Below, piece after piece: positions 49,308-58,735 of a DNA stretch of 64,000 nucleotides. The notes under the pieces are model-generated. The model was given only the letters and a program-made list of their open reading frames with translations, was not told the DNA's origin and did not search any database. Numbering within the stretch: the stretch's first letter is position 1; each line of letters opens with the position of its first letter. A program made the position numbers and the translations under genes. Source of the DNA: CF-118 sp035689345 (lineage in GTDB: Bacteria; Chloroflexota; Dormibacteria; Dormibacterales; Dormibacteraceae); the NCBI GenBank assembly GCA_035689345.1, contig DASSLR010000052.1, positions 1 through 64,000 of the forward strand, in the 5' to 3' direction.

Positions 49308-50371
49308 CCGACGTGAAGCCCGCCCTTCTTTCCGTGTCGACCGGCGACCTCGACGCGTGGTTCGCCGCCCACGACGCCGCGCCGTACCGGCGGCGCCAGG
49401 TGCTGGCGTGGGCGACGCGAGGGGCGGCGTCGTTCGAGGAGATGCGCGATGTGCCGCGTCCCCTGCGCGGGGAGCTCGACGCCGCGTTCCGTCTCACCTC
49501 GCTGCAAGCGATCGCCCGCAGCGACGCGGACCACGGCCTCACCTCGAAGACGCTTTACGAGCTCGACGGCGGTCACTCGGTCGAGGCCGTGGTGATGCGT
49601 TACTCCGACCGGAGCACGCTGTGCATCTCGTCGCAGGCGGGGTGCCCCGTCGGATGCCCGTTCTGCGCGACCGGCAAGTTTCCGTTCGGTCGCAACCTGC
49701 ACGCGCACGAGATCGAGGAACAGGCCGTCGCGGCGGCCCGCCAGCTCGCGGACGAGAGCCGGCGGCTGTCGCACGTCGTGTTCATGGGCATGGGCGAACC
49801 GTTTCTCAACTACAAGGCCGTCATCGACTCGGTGCGGCGCATGTCGGACCCCGACCGCCTCGGCATCAGCCCGCGGCGCATCGTTCTCTCCACGAGCGGT
49901 GTCATCCCGCGCATCGAGCAGCTGGCGGCCGAGAAGCTGCCCGTCACGCTCGCGGTCTCCCTGCACGCGGCGCGCGACGAGCTGCGCGATGTGCTCGTCC
50001 CGATCAACCGCAAGTACCCCCTGCGCGAGCTGATCGCCGCGGCGCAGGGTTACGCCCAGGCCTCGGGGCGGCGCGTGAGCTACGAATGGGTGATGCTCGC
50101 GGGCGTGAACGACACGGCGCGCGACGCGAAGGAGTTGAGCGCTCTTTTGCGCGGCAAGCTCGCGCACGTCAACCTCATCCCATTCAACCCCGTCGACGAC
50201 ACGCCTTATCACGCGCCGTCGCGCGAGTCGATCCGGGAGTTCAAGCAACGCCTCGTCGACGGCGGCCTGAACGTCACCGTGCGCGACACGCGCGGCCGTG
50301 AGGCCGACGCGGCCTGCGGCCAGCTGCACGAGAGGGTGATGCGGCAGCAGCCCGCCCGCGTCACTGCCTGA
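49304..50371 (+). CDS. rlmN: Dual-specificity RNA (adenine-C2) methyltransferase
   Basis: The 355-residue radical-SAM enzyme methylates C2 of A2503 in 23S rRNA and of A37 in some tRNAs. It has the 4Fe-4S motif CPVGCPFCATGKF, VFMGMGEPFLNYKAV, VSLHAARDELRDVLVPINRK and the C-terminal catalytic Cys in DAACGQLHE. Length is normal. GTG 49304 overlaps the upstream stop. Its own stop is overlapped by the apparent CTG start of the DUF72 gene. Confidence 0.96.
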   Translation: MTDVKPALLSVSTGDLDAWFAAHDAAPYRRRQVLAWATRGAASFEEMRDVPRPLRGELDAAFRLTSLQAIARSDADHGLTSKTLYELDGGHSVEAVVMRYSDRSTLCISSQAGCPVGCPFCATGKFPFGRNLHAHEIEEQAVAAARQLADESRRLSHVVFMGMGEPFLNYKAVIDSVRRMSDPDRLGISPRRIVLSTSGVIPRIEQLAAEKLPVTLAVSLHAARDELRDVLVPINRKYPLRELIAAAQGYAQASGRRVSYEWVMLAGVNDTARDAKELSALLRGKLAHVNLIPFNPVDDTPYHAPSRESIREFKQRLVDGGLNVTVRDTRGREADAACGQLHERVMRQQPARVTA

Positions 50372-51125
50372 GACGCTCTACACAGGCACGTCCGGCTTCA
50401 GCTACGCATCCTGGAAAGGCGGCTTCTATCCGAAGACGCTAAGTGGCTCGAAGATGCTCGCCTACTACGCGGCCCGGCTCAACGGCGTCGAGCTGAACGG
50501 GAGCTTCTACCGGACGCCGCCCACGACGACCCTCGAGACATGGCGGGCCGGCACTCCGCCCGAGTTCCGCTTCTGCATGAAGGCCAACCGCGGCCTCACC
50601 TATTCGGCGGACAGCTTCGACCGCGTCGGTCTGGCGCGCCTGTTCGCCGCGCGGATCGCGGCGCTCGGCGACCGGCTCGGGCCGGTGCTTCTGCAGTTCC
50701 CGCCGGTGCGGCAGCGCAACGTTGCGTTGCTGGATGGGCTGCTCGAGGCGCTGGATCGCGCGGCGGCGTGCGAGTTCCGTCACGCGTCGTGGTTCGACGA
50801 GTCCGTGTACGAAGTGATCCGGCGGCGCGGCGGGGCGATGGTCGTGACCGACGAGGAGAAATGGCCGCAGGCGCCGCTCATCGACCTTGGACCGTTCGCC
50901 TACTTCAGGCTGCGTCGCGGATACACGGCGCGCTCGCTCGCGAAATGGATCGACGTCGTGAGGTCGGCCGCGGCCTCACACCAGGACGTGCACGTTTACT
51001 TCAAGCACGACCCGCAGGCTCCGCGTCTCGCGCTGCGGTTGCGCGCCGCGCTCGATACATCAGGACCGGTATCAGCACAATCGCGATCACGACCATCAGA
51101 GCCGACGCGATCTGCGCCTGCCTGA
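50364..51125 (+). CDS. DUF72 (YecE-like) TIM-barrel protein, apparent CTG start
   Basis: The 253-residue DUF72 protein has the family's N-terminal strand YTGTSGFSYASWKGGFYPK, then VELNGSFYRTP, FRFCMKANRGLTYS, VLLQFPPVRQ and CEFRHASWFDE. Function is unknown for the family. The first ATG (50454) would cut off the GTSGFSY strand. The frame is closed by a TGA at 50337-50339, and between that and the motif the only near-start codon is CTG 50364, which overlaps the rlmN stop as CTGCCTGA. The last 125 bp are antisense to lgt; the tail after the LRAALD segment is probably dispensable. Confidence 0.85.
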   Translation: MPETLYTGTSGFSYASWKGGFYPKTLSGSKMLAYYAARLNGVELNGSFYRTPPTTTLETWRAGTPPEFRFCMKANRGLTYSADSFDRVGLARLFAARIAALGDRLGPVLLQFPPVRQRNVALLDGLLEALDRAAACEFRHASWFDESVYEVIRRRGGAMVVTDEEKWPQAPLIDLGPFAYFRLRRGYTARSLAKWIDVVRSAAASHQDVHVYFKHDPQAPRLALRLRAALDTSGPVSAQSRSRPSEPTRSAPA

Positions 51126-51837
51126 GGCCGAGGAACACCGACGGGTCGGTGCGGTAGTAGCTGAGGAAGAACCGGCCGAACGCGTAGAGCCCGAAGTAGA
51201 TCAGGCCCAGGACGCCGTCGGGCAGGCGCCCCTTCAGCCGCTGGTGGAAGGGCAGCAGCAGCGCCAGCAGGCCGAGCGTGAGCAGCATCTCGTAAGCGAC
51301 CTCTGGGTGCACCACTTTCCCCGGTTCGCCGAGCGTGTCGGGGTTGACGTACTCGACGCCCCAGGGCGCGGTCGTCGGCGTGCCGTGGTGCTCACCGTTG
51401 ATGACGTCGCCGATGCGGCCGACGGCCAGCCCGATCATGGCGGCCGGTCCGCCGGCGTCGAACAGCTTGCGCATCGAGGTCTTCGACCGATAGGCCCAGA
51501 TGCTCGCGCCGATCATCGCGCCGAAGAGGCCGCCCCACTGGCTGATGCCGCCTTCGGTCAGCGCGAACATGCGCAGCGGGTTGCCGGCGAAAAGCTCCCA
51601 GTTCTCCCACACGTAAAGGAGACGGGCCCCGATCAGCCCGATGACCACCATCCACACCACGCCGTCGGTGGCTTTGCGGGCGTCGATGCCGTCCTTGGCC
51701 CCGAGCCACAGCCCGAGGCGCGCCGCGGCCAGGATGCCCAGGACCGCGAACACGCCGTGCCAGGTGATGAGGAACGGGCCGAGGCGCGCGATGTTCGGCT
51801 CGAGATCGATCGTGATGGCCGCGAACACGGCAGTCAC
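51001..51837 (-). CDS. lgt: Prolipoprotein diacylglyceryl transferase
   Basis: The 278-residue membrane enzyme lipidates the lipobox Cys of exported prolipoproteins. It shows seven or so helices, the N-terminal LGPFLITWHGVFAVLGI, ARLLYVWENWELFAGNPL, ISQWGGLFGAMIGASIWA, the Lgt signature VGRIGDVINGEHHGTPTTAP (Asp where Asn is usual in GRxGNFxNGE) and VHPEVAYEML. GTG 51837 overlaps the gltX stop (GTGA). The lipoproteins at 22.6 and 36.9 kb are likely substrates. Its 3' end overlaps DUF72. Confidence 0.94.
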   Translation of the reverse strand: MTAVFAAITIDLEPNIARLGPFLITWHGVFAVLGILAAARLGLWLGAKDGIDARKATDGVVWMVVIGLIGARLLYVWENWELFAGNPLRMFALTEGGISQWGGLFGAMIGASIWAYRSKTSMRKLFDAGGPAAMIGLAVGRIGDVINGEHHGTPTTAPWGVEYVNPDTLGEPGKVVHPEVAYEMLLTLGLLALLLPFHQRLKGRLPDGVLGLIYFGLYAFGRFFLSYYRTDPSVFLGLRQAQIASALMVVIAIVLIPVLMYRARRATAARDAEPAGRA

Positions 51838-53228
51838 TGGATCGCGCGCGCGATGCGCGCCATCGCCACTTCCCTCGGCAGCAGCGCGAGCGTGTAGTCG
51901 ATCGGCGGCGAGATCTTCTTGCCGGTCACCGCGAGCCTGATCGGCATGAACGTCGCGTTGGGACCGAGGCCCGACGATTCCACGACCTGCATCAGCACGT
52001 CGTGGATGGGCGCGGGTTCCCATTCCTGCACCAACGACAGCGCCACCGCTGCGCTTTTCACGCGCTGCCGGTCTTCGGGCGCGAGCTCCGGTGGAGGCGG
52101 GTCGGCCCAAAGGTACTCGAGCAGAGCTTTGGCCTCGCCCAGCGTGCGCATCCGTGTCTTCAGCGCGGGTGCGGCGCGCTTGATGATCGCCTCGTCGAGG
52201 TCTGGAAGAAACGGCTTGAGCCGCATGGTGAGCTCGTCGTCGTCGAGCGCGCGGATGTACTCGCCGTCGATCCAGTCGAGCTTCTTGCGGTCGAAGCGCG
52301 CACCGCCGTGCTGCACGCGGTCGAACGAGAACTCGGCGACCAGCTCCTCGAGTGAGAAGATCTCTCGCTCGGTGCCTGGGTTCCAGCCCAGCAACGCGAG
52401 GTAGTTGATCATGGCCTCGGGCAGGTAGCCCTGCTCGCGGTAGAGCATCAGGTTGGCCTCGGGATGCTTGCGCTTGGAGAGCTTGCCGCCGTCCGGCGCG
52501 AGGATCAGCGGCATGTGGGCGAAGGCCTGGGGGCGCTCGTAACCGAGCGCGTCGATGACGAGCAGCTGATACGGCGTGTTGGGCAGGTGCTCCTCGCCTC
52601 GGATCACGTGCGTGATGTGCATGGCGGCATCGTCGACCGGACTCGCGAAGTTGTAGGTCGGATAGCCGTCCGACTTGACGATGATGAAGTCGCCGAACAG
52701 GTTTGAGTCGAACACCATCTCGCCCCGCACCATGTCGGTGAACTTCACCTCGCCGCCCGGCACGTGGAAGCGAACGGTGAAGACCGTCCGGCCTTCCGGC
52801 GGGTTCGTCAGGCAGCGGCGCGAATAGACGTAGGGTCGATGCTCGGCCTGCGCCTGCTTGCGCTCGGCGTCGAGCTCCTGCGGCGTGCAGTAGCAGCGGT
52901 ACGCCTTCGACTCGGCGATGAGCCGGGCCGCGGCCTCGCGGTAGAGGTCGAGGCGCTCCGACTGCCGGTAAGGACCGTAGGGTCCGCCTTTGTCAGGTCC
53001 CTCGTCCCACTCGAAGCCCAGCCAGTGCAGGGCTTCGTAGATCAGGCGCTCGTACTCCTCGCGGTTGCGCTCGACGTCGGTGTCGTCGACGCGGAGCGTG
53101 AACGTGCCGCCGTTGGCCCTGGCGAAAAGCACGTTGTAGAGGGTCGTGCTCGCAGTGCCGAGGTGCGCGAAGCCGGTCGGGCTGGGCGCGATCCGCACGC
53201 GAACCTGAGGGGCGTCAGACACCGCCAT
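51834..53228 (-). CDS. gltX: Glutamate--tRNA ligase
   Basis: This is a 464-residue class I aminoacyl-tRNA synthetase. The HIGH-type motif is PSPTGFAHLGTASTTLYNV and the KMSKS-type loop is GGKLSKRKHPEAN; LRVDDTDVERNREEYE and YRCYCTPQELDAERKQAQ are typical GluRS blocks. It is essential for protein synthesis. Whether it discriminates tRNA-Glu from tRNA-Gln cannot be told here. I chose ATG 53228 (MAVSDAPQVRVRIAPSPTG); the frame is open upstream. Translationally coupled to lgt. Confidence 0.96.
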   Translation of the reverse strand: MAVSDAPQVRVRIAPSPTGFAHLGTASTTLYNVLFARANGGTFTLRVDDTDVERNREEYERLIYEALHWLGFEWDEGPDKGGPYGPYRQSERLDLYREAAARLIAESKAYRCYCTPQELDAERKQAQAEHRPYVYSRRCLTNPPEGRTVFTVRFHVPGGEVKFTDMVRGEMVFDSNLFGDFIIVKSDGYPTYNFASPVDDAAMHITHVIRGEEHLPNTPYQLLVIDALGYERPQAFAHMPLILAPDGGKLSKRKHPEANLMLYREQGYLPEAMINYLALLGWNPGTEREIFSLEELVAEFSFDRVQHGGARFDRKKLDWIDGEYIRALDDDELTMRLKPFLPDLDEAIIKRAAPALKTRMRTLGEAKALLEYLWADPPPPELAPEDRQRVKSAAVALSLVQEWEPAPIHDVLMQVVESSGLGPNATFMPIRLAVTGKKISPPIDYTLALLPREVAMARIARAIQ

Positions 53229-53244
53229 AAGATACGGATACGCG

Positions 53245-53967
53245 ATGCCGGGACTGTTGGCGCTCGTCGGCGGCGACGAGTTCAGACCCGGCAACGAAGA
53301 GCAGGACCGCTTGATGGTCGCCGCCGCCGGCCCCGGGCCGGCCTATGTGGTGCCGACCGCAGCCGCGCGCCAGGGCCCGGACCGCGCGGTCGCGCACGCC
53401 ACGCGGTGGTTCGCGACTCTCGGCCTCGAGCTGCGCGAGCTGCCGGTCTTGAAGCGAAGCGACGCCATGAAGCCGGCGCTCGCGGAAGACGCGGGGCGCG
53501 GAGGATTCTTCTACCTCGTCGGCGGCGATCCGGGTCACGTGGCCCAGGTGCTGCGCGACTCGCTGGTCTGGCGGGCGATGTTCGGCGCGTGGCGCGCCGG
53601 TGCGGTTCTGGCCGGCTCGTCCGCGGGCGCGATGGCGCTGTGCAGCCACACGCTCGTGCGCGCGACCTGGCCCAACCGCTTCCACCGCCGGCCGATGGAG
53701 GCGCTCGGCGCGGTGGCGTCCACCGCGGTGCTTCCTCACTTCGAGACGTTCGGACATCGCTGGATCGACTCCGCACGCGAGGCCGCGCCGGACCTGACGC
53801 TGCTCGGCATCGACGAGCGCAGCGCGGCGGTGTGGCAGGACGGGCGATGGACCGCGCGCGGTCCGGGCGCCGTGACCGTGGCGCGGGGCAAGAGGTCGGC
53901 GCGGTTTGCGAGCGGCGACGAGGTCAAAGGGCTTCGGCAACCGGCTCTTAGACTTCGATCGCGATGA
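53245..53967 (+). CDS. Peptidase S51 / cyanophycinase-like protein
   Basis: The 240-residue protein has a class I glutamine-amidotransferase-like fold with the nucleophile elbow VLAGSSAGAMAL, the early LLALVGGDEFRPGNEEQD and GFFYLVGGDPGHVAQVL, and a His in LPHFETFGH. Members include cyanophycinases and dipeptidase E; the substrate is unknown. ATG 53245, divergent from gltX with 16 bp between starts. Its stop is overlapped by the next gene (ATGA). Confidence 0.85.
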   Translation: MPGLLALVGGDEFRPGNEEQDRLMVAAAGPGPAYVVPTAAARQGPDRAVAHATRWFATLGLELRELPVLKRSDAMKPALAEDAGRGGFFYLVGGDPGHVAQVLRDSLVWRAMFGAWRAGAVLAGSSAGAMALCSHTLVRATWPNRFHRRPMEALGAVASTAVLPHFETFGHRWIDSAREAAPDLTLLGIDERSAAVWQDGRWTARGPGAVTVARGKRSARFASGDEVKGLRQPALRLRSR

Positions 53968-54833
53968 CGCTGCAGTCGGGGATGATCCGCCTCGGGGAGC
54001 TCAACGTCCACCAGCTCCACGGCGGGCGAGGGCGGCCCGTCCTTTTCATCCACGGCCTCGGTTCGTCCGGCTACATGGAGTGGCGCTTCAACCTCGAGCC
54101 CACGGCCGCACGGCACCGCGTGTACGCGCCGGACCTTCCGGGCTTCGGGCGCAGCGAGAAGCCCCGCGCGCGCTATGGCGTGCCTTACTTCACGCGGTTC
54201 GTCGCCAGCTACATGGAGAGCCGCGGCCTGCGCCACGCGGCCGTCGTCGCCGCCTCGCTCGGGGGGCGGGTCGCCCTCGAGCTGGCGCTCAAGCACCCGG
54301 AGCGCGTCGACAGGTTGGTGCTGGTCAACTCCCTCGGGCTGGGGCGTCCATCGGTGCGCATGACCTACGGGCTGATCACGATCCCGCGCCTGGGGGAGAC
54401 CGTGATGCGCGCGGCGGGCAGCGCTCTGCAGTGGGCGCCGCCACCGATGATCCGGAGGATCGCCGGTCGCTACGTCGGTGCCACCGCCGACCTCGAGCGG
54501 ACGATGGACGACGAGTACCTGGGCCACTTGCGCGAGATGTACGCGGCGCAGGGTTATCACGACGCGTACCTCGCCACCCTGCGCTCCCTCGTGAACCCGC
54601 GCTCGCTGTTCGGCGCCGACTACGACCTGACCAAGCGCCTTCCGGACATCAAGATGCCTGTGCAGATCATCTGGGGCGCCGACGATCCGCTCTTTCCCGT
54701 CTCCCACGCCACGCGCGCGCACGCCTCGATTCCCGACTGCCGGTTGACGGTCATCGAAGGCGCCGGCCACACGCCGCAGGCCGAGCGTCCCGACGAGTTC
54801 AACCGCGCCCTGCTCAGCTTCCTCGACGGCTGA
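53964..54833 (+). CDS. Alpha/beta-fold hydrolase
   Basis: The 289-residue hydrolase has VLFIHGLGSSGYMEWRFN, the DLPGFGRSEKPR loop, acid in IIWGADDPLFPV and His in GAGHTPQAERPDEF. The nucleophile elbow reads AVVAASLGGRVALELA, with Ala where Gly is usual two residues before the Ser. Substrate unknown. ATG 53964 overlaps the preceding stop. It ends 145 bp before the first conventional start of the acyltransferase, a gap that looks coding (see that gene). Confidence 0.86.
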   Translation: MTLQSGMIRLGELNVHQLHGGRGRPVLFIHGLGSSGYMEWRFNLEPTAARHRVYAPDLPGFGRSEKPRARYGVPYFTRFVASYMESRGLRHAAVVAASLGGRVALELALKHPERVDRLVLVNSLGLGRPSVRMTYGLITIPRLGETVMRAAGSALQWAPPPMIRRIAGRYVGATADLERTMDDEYLGHLREMYAAQGYHDAYLATLRSLVNPRSLFGADYDLTKRLPDIKMPVQIIWGADDPLFPVSHATRAHASIPDCRLTVIEGAGHTPQAERPDEFNRALLSFLDG

Positions 54834-54978
54834 CGAAACACCGGCGCCGCGTCAGTACACCAGCCCCGAGTACCGGGCGCTGGTCGACGCACCGCTCGAT
54901 CCGCTCGTCCACGCCGACCCCAAAAAGCCCGCGCGCCTGTACCTCTGGATCCGCCGCGCCGTTCTACTGCTGATACGT

Positions 54979-55554
54979 GTGCTGTTTCGGATCAGCGTCA
55001 GCGGACTCGAGAACGTCCCCAGGCCGCCGTTCATCATCGCGGCCAATCACCAGGCCTGGTACGACCCGGCCTTCATCATCCCGTTCTTTCCGCCGGCTCC
55101 GGTCATCTACACGATGGCCAAGCGCGAGACCGTCTTCAATCGCGCGTGGAAGCGAGCGCTGCTTCCCCTCGTCGGCGTGTTCCCGATCTCGCCGGCCCGC
55201 GGTGAACTCGACGAGGCAGGCGTGCGAACCGTCTACCAGATCCTGGAGCGCGGGGGCGTGGTGCTGATGTTCCCCGAGGGCCGCTACTCGCGCGGCCGCG
55301 CGATCCGCCAGCTGAAGGTCGGCATCGGGTACTTCGCCCTGCAGTCGGGCGTGCCGGTGTGCCCGGTTACGGTGACCGGAACCAGCTTTCTTTATCCGCT
55401 GCGCCGCATCGAGGTGACGGTGGGGGAGCCGATCAGGCCAGACCCGCCCGCGTGGTGGGCGCTGAGCCGGCGGGTGGCCACGGTGGTGGAGAACGTCCGC
55501 CGGGCGCTCGCGACCGGGCTGGTGCGCAAGCGCAACCAGGAGGGGACTCACTGA
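54979..55554 (+). CDS. PlsC-like 1-acylglycerol-3-phosphate acyltransferase (N-terminus probably longer)
   Basis: The protein has the acyltransferase motifs in order: ANHQAWYDP (NHxxxxD form), the KRETVFNRAWKRALLP block, VLMFPEGRYSRG and a CPVTVTGTSFLYPL strand. It acylates glycerol-phosphate lipids or a related acceptor. GTG 54979 is the first conventional start, but the same frame upstream encodes a PlsC-like membrane helix (ARLYLWIRRAVLLLIRVLFR). Only non-standard starts are available there, for example CTG 54880. I give the conservative start; the true protein is probably about 33 residues longer. Confidence 0.85.
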   Translation: MLFRISVSGLENVPRPPFIIAANHQAWYDPAFIIPFFPPAPVIYTMAKRETVFNRAWKRALLPLVGVFPISPARGELDEAGVRTVYQILERGGVVLMFPEGRYSRGRAIRQLKVGIGYFALQSGVPVCPVTVTGTSFLYPLRRIEVTVGEPIRPDPPAWWALSRRVATVVENVRRALATGLVRKRNQEGTH

Positions 55555-55595
55555 ATGCAGCGGCGGCGCAAGTAGCTACTATCGGCAGGCGCTCA

Positions 55596-56525
55596 ATGCA
55601 TCTGGTCATCGGCGCGGGGGAGTTTCTGGGCGACATCGTCTCGAGGACGCTCGCGACCGAGGTGCCGGTCATCGAGCTGGGCGCGGACGCGGACGAGGAG
55701 ACGCTGCGCGACGCGATGGGCGGCGTCGAGATCGTCCACATCTGCGCCCAGGCCTGGTCGCCGGCCCGCAGGCTGCGCTTTCGCAAGGGTCCGCCCCCGG
55801 TGCTTCCGCGCATCGTCGAGGCCGCGCGGCACGCGGGAGTGCGCCGGCTCGTGCTGGTGTCGACCGCCGACGTCTACGGCCCCGACCACAACACGCGCAT
55901 CACCGAGAAGACGAAGCCACACCCGGTCCACGTGTTCGAAAAGCTCAAGCTGCTGGAGGAGCAGTGGCTGCGCAGCGAGGCCGACGACCTCGAGGTCGTG
56001 GTGCTCCGGCCGGCCCGCGTCTTCGGCGTGGGTGAGGACTGGCTGCTGCCCAAGCTCCTCGTCGACCTCAGCCGCGGACGCGTCTGGCTGCCCCTGGGAG
56101 GGCGCGCCGAGCAGACGTTCATCGCCGGCAGCGATGTGGCGCGCGCGTGCCTCGCGGCCGCCGACCGAGGCGAGCCAGGCCGCAGCTACATCGTCGGCGG
56201 CTTCGATTCGACGTGGCGCGCGGCGCTGGAGTCGATCTGCCGCGCCATCGACCTCGAGTGCGTGGTCAGCAGCGTGCCGTACGACCTCGCCTACCTGCGC
56301 GCGCTCGGCGAGGAGATGTTCACGCCGGTCGGGGCGCCGGTGTGGCCCGGGATCTACGCTGTCGACGTGCTCAGCAAGCCGCGCTTCTACGACGACTCAC
56401 ATTCCCGGCGCGAGCTCACGTGGTCGCCGTCGATCGGCAGTTTCGAGCAGGACCTGGCGCGAATGAAGCCCTGGCTGTCCGGGCTTGTACGGGAGGCGAA
56501 GTCGGCGGTCGTGCAGCGGGCATGA
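55596..56525 (+). CDS. NAD-dependent epimerase/dehydratase-like protein
   Basis: The 309-residue extended-SDR protein has the nucleotide loop IGAGEFLG at the N-terminus, [26 protein letters not shown] and [14 protein letters not shown], then a DVARACLAA segment. The YxxxK catalytic pair is not clear: the place after the DVYG block reads [12 protein letters not shown], with Phe rather than Tyr. It may bind NAD(H) without standard epimerase chemistry. ATG 55596; a possible -10 box TACTAT lies at 55577-55582. Its stop is overlapped by tdh. Confidence 0.8.
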   Translation: MHLVIGAGEFLGDIVSRTLATEVPVIELGADADEETLRDAMGGVEIVHICAQAWSPARRLRFRKGPPPVLPRIVEAARHAGVRRLVLVSTADVYGPDHNTRITEKTKPHPVHVFEKLKLLEEQWLRSEADDLEVVVLRPARVFGVGEDWLLPKLLVDLSRGRVWLPLGGRAEQTFIAGSDVARACLAAADRGEPGRSYIVGGFDSTWRAALESICRAIDLECVVSSVPYDLAYLRALGEEMFTPVGAPVWPGIYAVDVLSKPRFYDDSHSRRELTWSPSIGSFEQDLARMKPWLSGLVREAKSAVVQRA

Positions 56526-57550
56526 AGGCCCTCGTCAAGGCCAGGGCCGAGCCCGGCCTGTGGCTGCAGGACGTGCCCGACCCGAAGGCCGGCCCCGGCG
56601 AGGTGCTGATCCGAGTGCTGCGGACGGGCATCTGCGGCACCGACCTGCACATCGACGCATGGAACGAGTGGGCGCAGGCGACGATCAAGCCGCCACTCGT
56701 CGTCGGCCATGAGTTCGTGGGCGAGATCGCGGAGGTGGGCGAGGGCGTCGAATCGCTGTACGTCGGCGAGCTGGTCGGCGCCGAGGGTCACATCGTGTGC
56801 GGCCGCTGCCGCAACTGCCTGGCCGGCCGGCGCGTGCTGTGCGCCAACAGCGTGGGCATCGGCGTGCAGCGGGCCGGCGCCTTCGCCGAGTACATCGTCA
56901 TGCCGGCAGGCAACGTGTGGCCCCACCTGTCGAAGATCGACCTCGACGTCGCGTCGATCTTCGACCCGTTCGGCAACGCCGTGCACGTGGCGACGCAGTA
57001 CCGGTTGGTGGCCGAGGACGTGCTGATCACCGGCGCCGGCCCAATCGGGTTGATGGCCGCGATCGTCGCCCGCCACAACGGCGCGCGCTACGTCGCGGTG
57101 ACCGACGTGAGCGAATACCGGCTCGAGCTCGCCCGCAAGATCGGCGTGACGCTCGCGGTCGACGTGTCGAAGACGAAGCTGCGCGACGCTCAGGCCAAGC
57201 TCGGGATGAAAGAGGGATTCGACGTCGGCTTCGAGATGTCCGGCGTGCCGAGCGCCATGCGCGAGATGATCGAGAACATGGCGCATGGTGGGCGCATCGC
57301 GATCCTCGGCCTGCCCGAACACGAATTCCCCATCGACTGGTCGCAGGTGGTCTTCAAAATGCTCACGTTGCGCGGCGTTTACGGCCGGCAGATTTTCGAG
57401 ACCTGGTACCAGATGTCGGTGTTCGTGCAGACCGGCCTCGACATCTCGCCGGTTATCACTCATCGCTTTCCGTATCGCGACTACAAAGAAGCGTTCGCCG
57501 TCGCGCACTCGGGCAAGTGCGGCAAGGTCGTCCTGGACTGGAGCGAGTAG
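56522..57550 (+). CDS. tdh: L-threonine 3-dehydrogenase
   Basis: The 342-residue zinc alcohol-dehydrogenase-family enzyme has [33 protein letters not shown], the structural-zinc Cys group in [17 protein letters not shown], a Rossmann loop [13 protein letters not shown] and the late [12 protein letters not shown] typical of Tdh. It oxidises threonine to 2-amino-3-ketobutyrate, which Kbl, encoded next, cleaves to glycine and acetyl-CoA. ATG 56522 overlaps the epimerase stop (ATGA). Confidence 0.96.
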   Translation: MKALVKARAEPGLWLQDVPDPKAGPGEVLIRVLRTGICGTDLHIDAWNEWAQATIKPPLVVGHEFVGEIAEVGEGVESLYVGELVGAEGHIVCGRCRNCLAGRRVLCANSVGIGVQRAGAFAEYIVMPAGNVWPHLSKIDLDVASIFDPFGNAVHVATQYRLVAEDVLITGAGPIGLMAAIVARHNGARYVAVTDVSEYRLELARKIGVTLAVDVSKTKLRDAQAKLGMKEGFDVGFEMSGVPSAMREMIENMAHGGRIAILGLPEHEFPIDWSQVVFKMLTLRGVYGRQIFETWYQMSVFVQTGLDISPVITHRFPYRDYKEAFAVAHSGKCGKVVLDWSE

Positions 57551-57552
57551 CG

Positions 57553-58731
57553 ATGTTCGACACGATGCGTTCCGACCTGACCCAAGCGCTGCAGGAGATT
57601 CGCGACGCCGGGCTGTGGAAGCCGGAGCGCGTGATCGGCTCGCCGCAGGGGGCCAACGTCGCGGTGATGGAACGTGAAGTGCTCAACCTCTGCGCCAACA
57701 ACTACCTCGGCCTCGCGGACGACCCGCGCGTGGTCGCTGCCGCGCATGAGGCGCTGGATCGCTGGGGCTACGGGCTCGCTTCGGTGCGATTCATCTGCGG
57801 CACGCAGGAGGTGCACAAGGAGCTCGAAGCGGCGCTCACCGAGTTTCTCGGCACCGAGGACACCATCCTCTACTCGTCCTGCTTCGACGCCAACGGCGGA
57901 ATCTTCGAGGCGCTTTTCGACGAGCGCGACGCGATCATCTCCGACGCGCTCAACCACGCTTCGATCATCGACGGCGTGCGCCTGTCCAAGGCGCGGCGCT
58001 ATCGCTACGCCAACCGCGACATGGGCGAGCTCGAGCAGCGATTGCAGGAATCCGCCGACGCGCGCTACCGCATCGTGGTGACTGACGGCGTCTTCTCGAT
58101 GGACGGATATCTCGCGCCGCTGCCCGAGATCTGCGCGCTGGCCGAGCGGTACAAAGCCCTGGTCATGGTCGACGACTCGCACGCCGTCGGCTTTGTGGGT
58201 GCCGGGGGTCGCGGCACGCCCGAGCACTTCAGCGTGATGGGCCGCGTCGACGTGATCACGGGCACGCTGGGCAAGGCGCTTGGCGGAGCTTCGGGTGGCT
58301 ACGTATCCGGCCGGCGCGAGATCGTGGCCATGCTGCGACAGCGCTCGCGTCCCTATCTGTTCTCGAACTCGGTCGCGCCCCCCATCGTGGCGGCATCGCT
58401 GAAGGTGCTCGAGCTCCTACGTTCCGCCGGCGACCTGCGCGAGAAGCTCCGCGCCAACACCGCGTTCTTCCGGCGCCGCATGACCGAGGAGAAGTTCGAC
58501 ATCCTGCCTGGCGAGCACCCGATCGTGCCGGTGATGATCGGTGACGCAGGGCGCGCCTCGCGCCTGGCCGAGCTGATGCTCGAGCGCGGTGTGTACGTCA
58601 TCGGGTTCTCGTACCCGGTCGTGCCGCAGGGGAAGGCCCGCATCCGCGCCCAGGTCTCGGCGGCGCATTCCCAGGACGATCTCGAGCGCGCCGTGGAGGC
58701 TTTCGTGGACTCGCGGGCGGAGCTGGGCTGA
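57553..58731 (+). CDS. kbl: Glycine C-acetyltransferase (2-amino-3-ketobutyrate CoA ligase)
   Basis: The 392-residue alpha-oxoamine synthase uses PLP. Blocks include [70 protein letters not shown] and the PLP-Lys motif [14 protein letters not shown]. It acts after Tdh in threonine breakdown. ATG 57553, two bases after the tdh stop. A twin-palindrome element follows five bases after its own stop. Confidence 0.96.
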   Translation: MFDTMRSDLTQALQEIRDAGLWKPERVIGSPQGANVAVMEREVLNLCANNYLGLADDPRVVAAAHEALDRWGYGLASVRFICGTQEVHKELEAALTEFLGTEDTILYSSCFDANGGIFEALFDERDAIISDALNHASIIDGVRLSKARRYRYANRDMGELEQRLQESADARYRIVVTDGVFSMDGYLAPLPEICALAERYKALVMVDDSHAVGFVGAGGRGTPEHFSVMGRVDVITGTLGKALGGASGGYVSGRREIVAMLRQRSRPYLFSNSVAPPIVAASLKVLELLRSAGDLREKLRANTAFFRRRMTEEKFDILPGEHPIVPVMIGDAGRASRLAELMLERGVYVIGFSYPVVPQGKARIRAQVSAAHSQDDLERAVEAFVDSRAELG

Positions 58732-58735
58732 AGCA

